Shown here piece by piece: positions 61,301-64,000 of a stretch of DNA of 64,000 nt; the first letter of the stretch is position 1; each line of letters starts with the position of its first letter. Both the position numbers and the translations under genes were made by a program. Under the pieces are notes generated by a model, which worked only from the letters and a program-made list of their open reading frames with translations, had not been told where the DNA came from and searched no databases. Source of the stretch: Larus michahellis (lineage: Eukaryota; Chordata; Aves; Charadriiformes; Laridae); assembly GCF_964199755.1 (NCBI RefSeq), contig NC_133901.1, forward strand, positions 27,182,397 to 27,246,396, read 5' to 3'.

Positions 61301-63913
61301 ACCCTGCTCTGGCAGGGGGGTTGGACTAGATGATCTCCAGAGGTCCCTTCTGACCCTATGATTCTGTGGATTCCTGTGAGTTAAAAACCAAGGTTTGGCC
61401 ATCTCTGCATTGAGAGCTTATGGTTTATGATGACTGCATACTGTGAGGACACCTGAATACTCTTTATTTTAGAGATTTAAAGTCAATGCTTTCTGTCTTT
61501 GGTAGTCTGTGGCACAGTCACAGGAGGATAGGTGTGTGTATATATATATCTCCTTCACTTTTGTCTGGAGGACTTAACTACCATAAAATTCATCCTGCTT
61601 TTTCTCATGCTCTGTGCAAGTGTATAAAAGGTTATATCTACCATCTTTTCAGAGCCTTACAATCCAGTTATTGGTGGTTTCCTAAACAGTAATATTGGAG
61701 GCTTTTGTTCTTTTTTTGCTAGTATTTTGAGGGTGGCTTTTTTGTTTATTTTTTTACATCTGTAAAAAGTCTCCTTTCCTTAGCATTTTATGCTAAATGT
61801 TTAAAATTAATTTTTGCCTGTGTTTTAATGTGGTGGGTAGATATCATTTGTTCACCTCTTTAGCTACCTTTTGAATATGAACTTTTCCTGCAGCTGTGAG
61901 TTAGCTGCAGAAATGTAGAGACAAATAAAGTCAGTGTCAAGCCTAGTGTTAAGTCTGAAGACTTTTTTTTGCTACTTTTTGTAATAATATTTCTACCTTT
62001 TGTAGTTACTAATGTAACCGTTTGCTCTTTCAAAATAAATTTAAGATAGTTGATTTTGATTTGGTGTGAATTTTGGTGAAACTGACGCATATAGGGCACA
62101 TCTTTACTGTAGGGGTGATGAATCTGTTTTGGTGGATTAAACCATATCAGTATTTAAAGGATCTGAAATATCTCTCTTGGAAGTTTGTGTTTCACACCAG
62201 TCTAAAAGGGTCATTTTTGGGGAAAAGAATTCTCAAATTCCTTAAGGGGCATTATTCAGGGCCTTGCCCCCAGCCTCTTGCAGGGGTCTAGTGCCAATTT
62301 TACCATTCTATCATGTAAAAGCTATAATTGCAGTATTACTCTTTGCCCTGAGACAGTACTCTTTAAAACAAAAACACCCAAGCCCATCTTGCTCCCTTGA
62401 GAAGAAAGCAAGTATGCAAGGTAAGTATTTAAGTAGTTTAATTGTATTGTGAAGTATAAGTGATCTAGTATAATGCTTAAGTTGAAAGACAAGTTTCTTG
62501 TGTGAGCTGAAGTAACTATGGCCTGAGGGTAATGACTTATCTAGGCTTGGTTGGTAACTTTTTCTGCTCAGTTATTCATACTAAACTTAGCTTTATTGTC
62601 CCACAATTGTGACTTTGGGCTACATTATCTGCATTTATTTTCCTTTCTGGAAGAAAGGATGCTGGGTTCAGGATTGTGAACTGTAAGCAAAAGTGAAGGC
62701 AAAAAAGAAGGATCATGTTGTGATATTTTTATTTTTTTTCCTGTCCATTGTTAAAACAACTTGGCCGTTCATCAGAAAGTGGGAGGTGATGCTCAGATTT
62801 CTTCTTTTCTTAAAAGGGTTGGAGACAACATAAAAATTACTGGGTAAATAAGGCAGGAAGGTCACTTGGGTGGTTTCCTTGCCCCAACATAGGATCAAGT
62901 ACTTCTGTGTTGTTCTTCATGAAAATTTGTCTAACAGCCTTGAAAAATGCCTCAGAGATGAAGATTCAATCTTCTGATTTTATTCTCCGTTTTGTTTAGA
63001 GTAGGGGGAACTCAATTATAATACGCCCTCTCTCAAGAGAGCATCTAATCCTTCTAATGCTCTAATCCTTCTTTCTTTCATTAATGGCCCAGTGCCTAAA
63101 TGGTTCAAAAAGTGGGAAAATATCCATCACAAGATACTGATGGCTTTCATATCAGACTCCGCAGTACCATGCCAGCTAAGGTGCTGACCTAAGCAGTGAA
63201 TGGTAGGGATGGAAACCCACCAGAGAAAGACTGGTCTGTTGTATGAGTGAAAACATGATTGATTTTTGCCTTCTGAGATGTAACTTTCTCTCTTCAGCTG
63301 TGCTTTGTGCAGGGAGCCTTTTGCTTTCCTGTGCCTGAATCGAGTGTCTCAAGATGAAACAACTGGTGTGTGTTTCTTTTGGGGGCTTTTGGCTTGGAAA
63401 TCACAAAACACTTATACTTGGGTTCTAACCAGTTACGTTTTAGTTGCTGAGCTTTTTGCCCTCATACAGCCCTCTCTCTTGAAATAATGTGCAAAATCTC
63501 AGTTAACAATAAAGCAAAAAAATAAAAATATTATAAAGAGTAGTAACCTTCCCAATGGCCTATCGGTTGACCTAGAATAGTATTTTTATAACTATCACTG
63601 TACAATAGAAAGCTTTTCGTAGAATGCAGGGCTCTGTAAATTTAGAATTTAACTTTCGAAATCTTTATTTCTTAGACTTAACTAAGCTCAGTGTGTTTCA
63701 TATTTATAGGATGGTGTAAAAAAAAAAAAACAAACAAAAAAAACAAACCCCAAAACAAAAATCTTCCACTTTGTCATTTCTTCCTCTTTTTAGCTGGTGA
63801 AGCTTTGTATTGCAATGATTGATACTGGGAAAGCATTCTGTACAGCCAACAAGCAGTTCATGAATGGGATTCGAGACCTTGCACAATATTCCTGTAAAGA
63901 TGCATTGGTTGAG
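43296..63913 (+). CDS. ACAP2: ACAP2, Arf6 GAP with coiled-coil, ankyrin repeats and PH domain (3' partial)
   Basis: Join 43296-43348, 60636-60693, 63794-63913, continuing beyond the window. ACAP2 is a GTPase-activating protein for Arf6 at endosomal and plasma membranes and a Rab35 effector. The full protein of roughly 780 residues has BAR, PH, ArfGAP and ankyrin domains. The 77 codons here cover the start of the N-terminal BAR domain: [18 protein letters not shown], then [19 protein letters not shown], then [20 protein letters not shown] and [20 protein letters not shown]. They match human ACAP2 with a few substitutions (for example M3V, A to T before ANK, SN to CK). Splice phases agree across both junctions. 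The start ATG has A at -3 and follows a GC-rich 5' UTR. PH, ArfGAP and ankyrin exons are not in the window. Confidence 0.95.
43349..60635 (+). other. ACAP2: ACAP2 intron 1 (17.3 kb)
   Basis: The first 600 bp are G-rich with a quadruplex-type run at 43474. The rest is AT-rich. Noted items are an A run at 48780-48794, an isolated NRF1-type 12-mer at 50934, a GC-rich islet at 51353-51540, an AT hairpin at 56923, and T runs near 56031 and 59050. I found no CR1 copy, exon or RNA gene. The longest open frame (57130-57468, 112 codons) shows no recognisable motif. Confidence 0.65.
50934..50945 (+). promoter_or_regulatory. NRF1-type site in ACAP2 intron 1
   Basis: TGCGCACGCGCA fits the NRF1 consensus YGCGCAYGCGCR at every position. 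It is surrounded by AT-rich, CpG-poor intron. Function is inferred from sequence only. Confidence 0.45.
60636..60693 (+). CDS. ACAP2: ACAP2 coding exon 2
   Basis: 58 nt completing Arg18 and encoding [19 protein letters not shown]. The acceptor is a T-rich tract then CCATGCAG and the donor AAG|GTAAGC. Part of the first BAR helix. Confidence 0.96.
60694..63793 (+). other. ACAP2: ACAP2 intron 2
   Basis: 3.1 kb, AT-rich apart from a CR1 insertion at 60983-61371. Short TG/TA run at 61531-61549. An A-rich stretch (63718-63762) lies just before the exon 3 pyrimidine tract. Nothing else recognised. Confidence 0.75.
60983..61371 (+). mobile_element. CR1 retroposon, 5'-truncated, sense orientation
   Basis: About 390 bp running from GAAAGGCTGAGGGA, through GGACAAGAGGGAATGGGCAC, to the end of ORF2 ([20 protein letters not shown], stop at 61295-61297). 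It continues into GGTTGGACTAGATGATCTCC and a short ATTCTGTG tail. The 3' part of the reading frame is intact for at least 60 codons, so this is a fairly young copy. It is close in sequence to the antisense copy at 15812. Confidence 0.94.
63794..63913 (+). CDS. ACAP2: ACAP2 coding exon 3
   Basis: 120 nt (40 codons) from [15 protein letters not shown] to CKDALVE. The acceptor is TTCTTCCTCTTTTTAG and the donor GAG|GTAAGC. The remaining 87 bases of the window are intron 3. Confidence 0.96.
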
Positions 63914-64000
63914 GTAAGCTCTTTAAGAGGTGAAAATGGAAGGAGAGAAGTGTAACTTGAAAAGGGTAAAATATAACAGTTGGCAAGAAAAATAGTTGAA

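Overview
The window is vertebrate nuclear DNA, almost certainly from a bird. Coding sequence is split into short exons with GT/AG borders. The interspersed repeats are CR1 retroposons ending in the (ATTCTGTG)n tail typical of birds and reptiles. Two CpG islands mark housekeeping promoters. There are no operons, CRISPR arrays or prokaryotic features.

Layout, all four genes on the + strand: (1) 1-5.5 kb, the last two coding exons and 3' UTR of a 3-hydroxybutyrate dehydrogenase (BDH1 family; earlier exons lie upstream). (2) 5.5-18.4 kb, GC-rich intergenic DNA with three CR1 copies and a small minisatellite and no recognisable gene. (3) 18.4-24.5 kb, complete apolipoprotein D (APOD): TATA box, non-coding first exon and four coding exons encoding 189 residues. 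(4) 24.5-25.8 kb, a short intergenic gap with one CR1 copy and the start of a CpG island. (5) 25.8-38.9 kb, PPP1R2 (protein phosphatase inhibitor 2): six coding exons, reconstructed here as 232 residues. (6) 38.9-43.3 kb, intergenic DNA ending in the CpG-island promoter of ACAP2. (7) 43.3-64.0 kb, the first three coding exons of ACAP2 (an Arf6 GAP), with a 17.3 kb first intron; the gene runs off the right edge.

The order APOD, PPP1R2, ACAP2 on one strand matches human 3q29 as I know it. BDH1 is about 2 Mb away in human, so its position next to APOD here is either a rearrangement or a BDH1 paralogue. The genes do not form one pathway: ketone-body oxidation, lipid carriage, PP1 regulation and endosomal Arf6 GTPase regulation.

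Base composition changes by eye near 26 kb, from GC-rich (BDH1/APOD half) to AT-rich (PPP1R2/ACAP2 introns). I found no evidence of a novel multi-gene system. The most useful second-look items are APOD residue losses (free cysteine and one glycosylation site), the BDH1 position and divergence, a divergent PPP1R2 C-terminal exon, a CTCF-like site at the composition boundary, and an isolated NRF1-type 12-mer inside the AT-rich ACAP2 intron.
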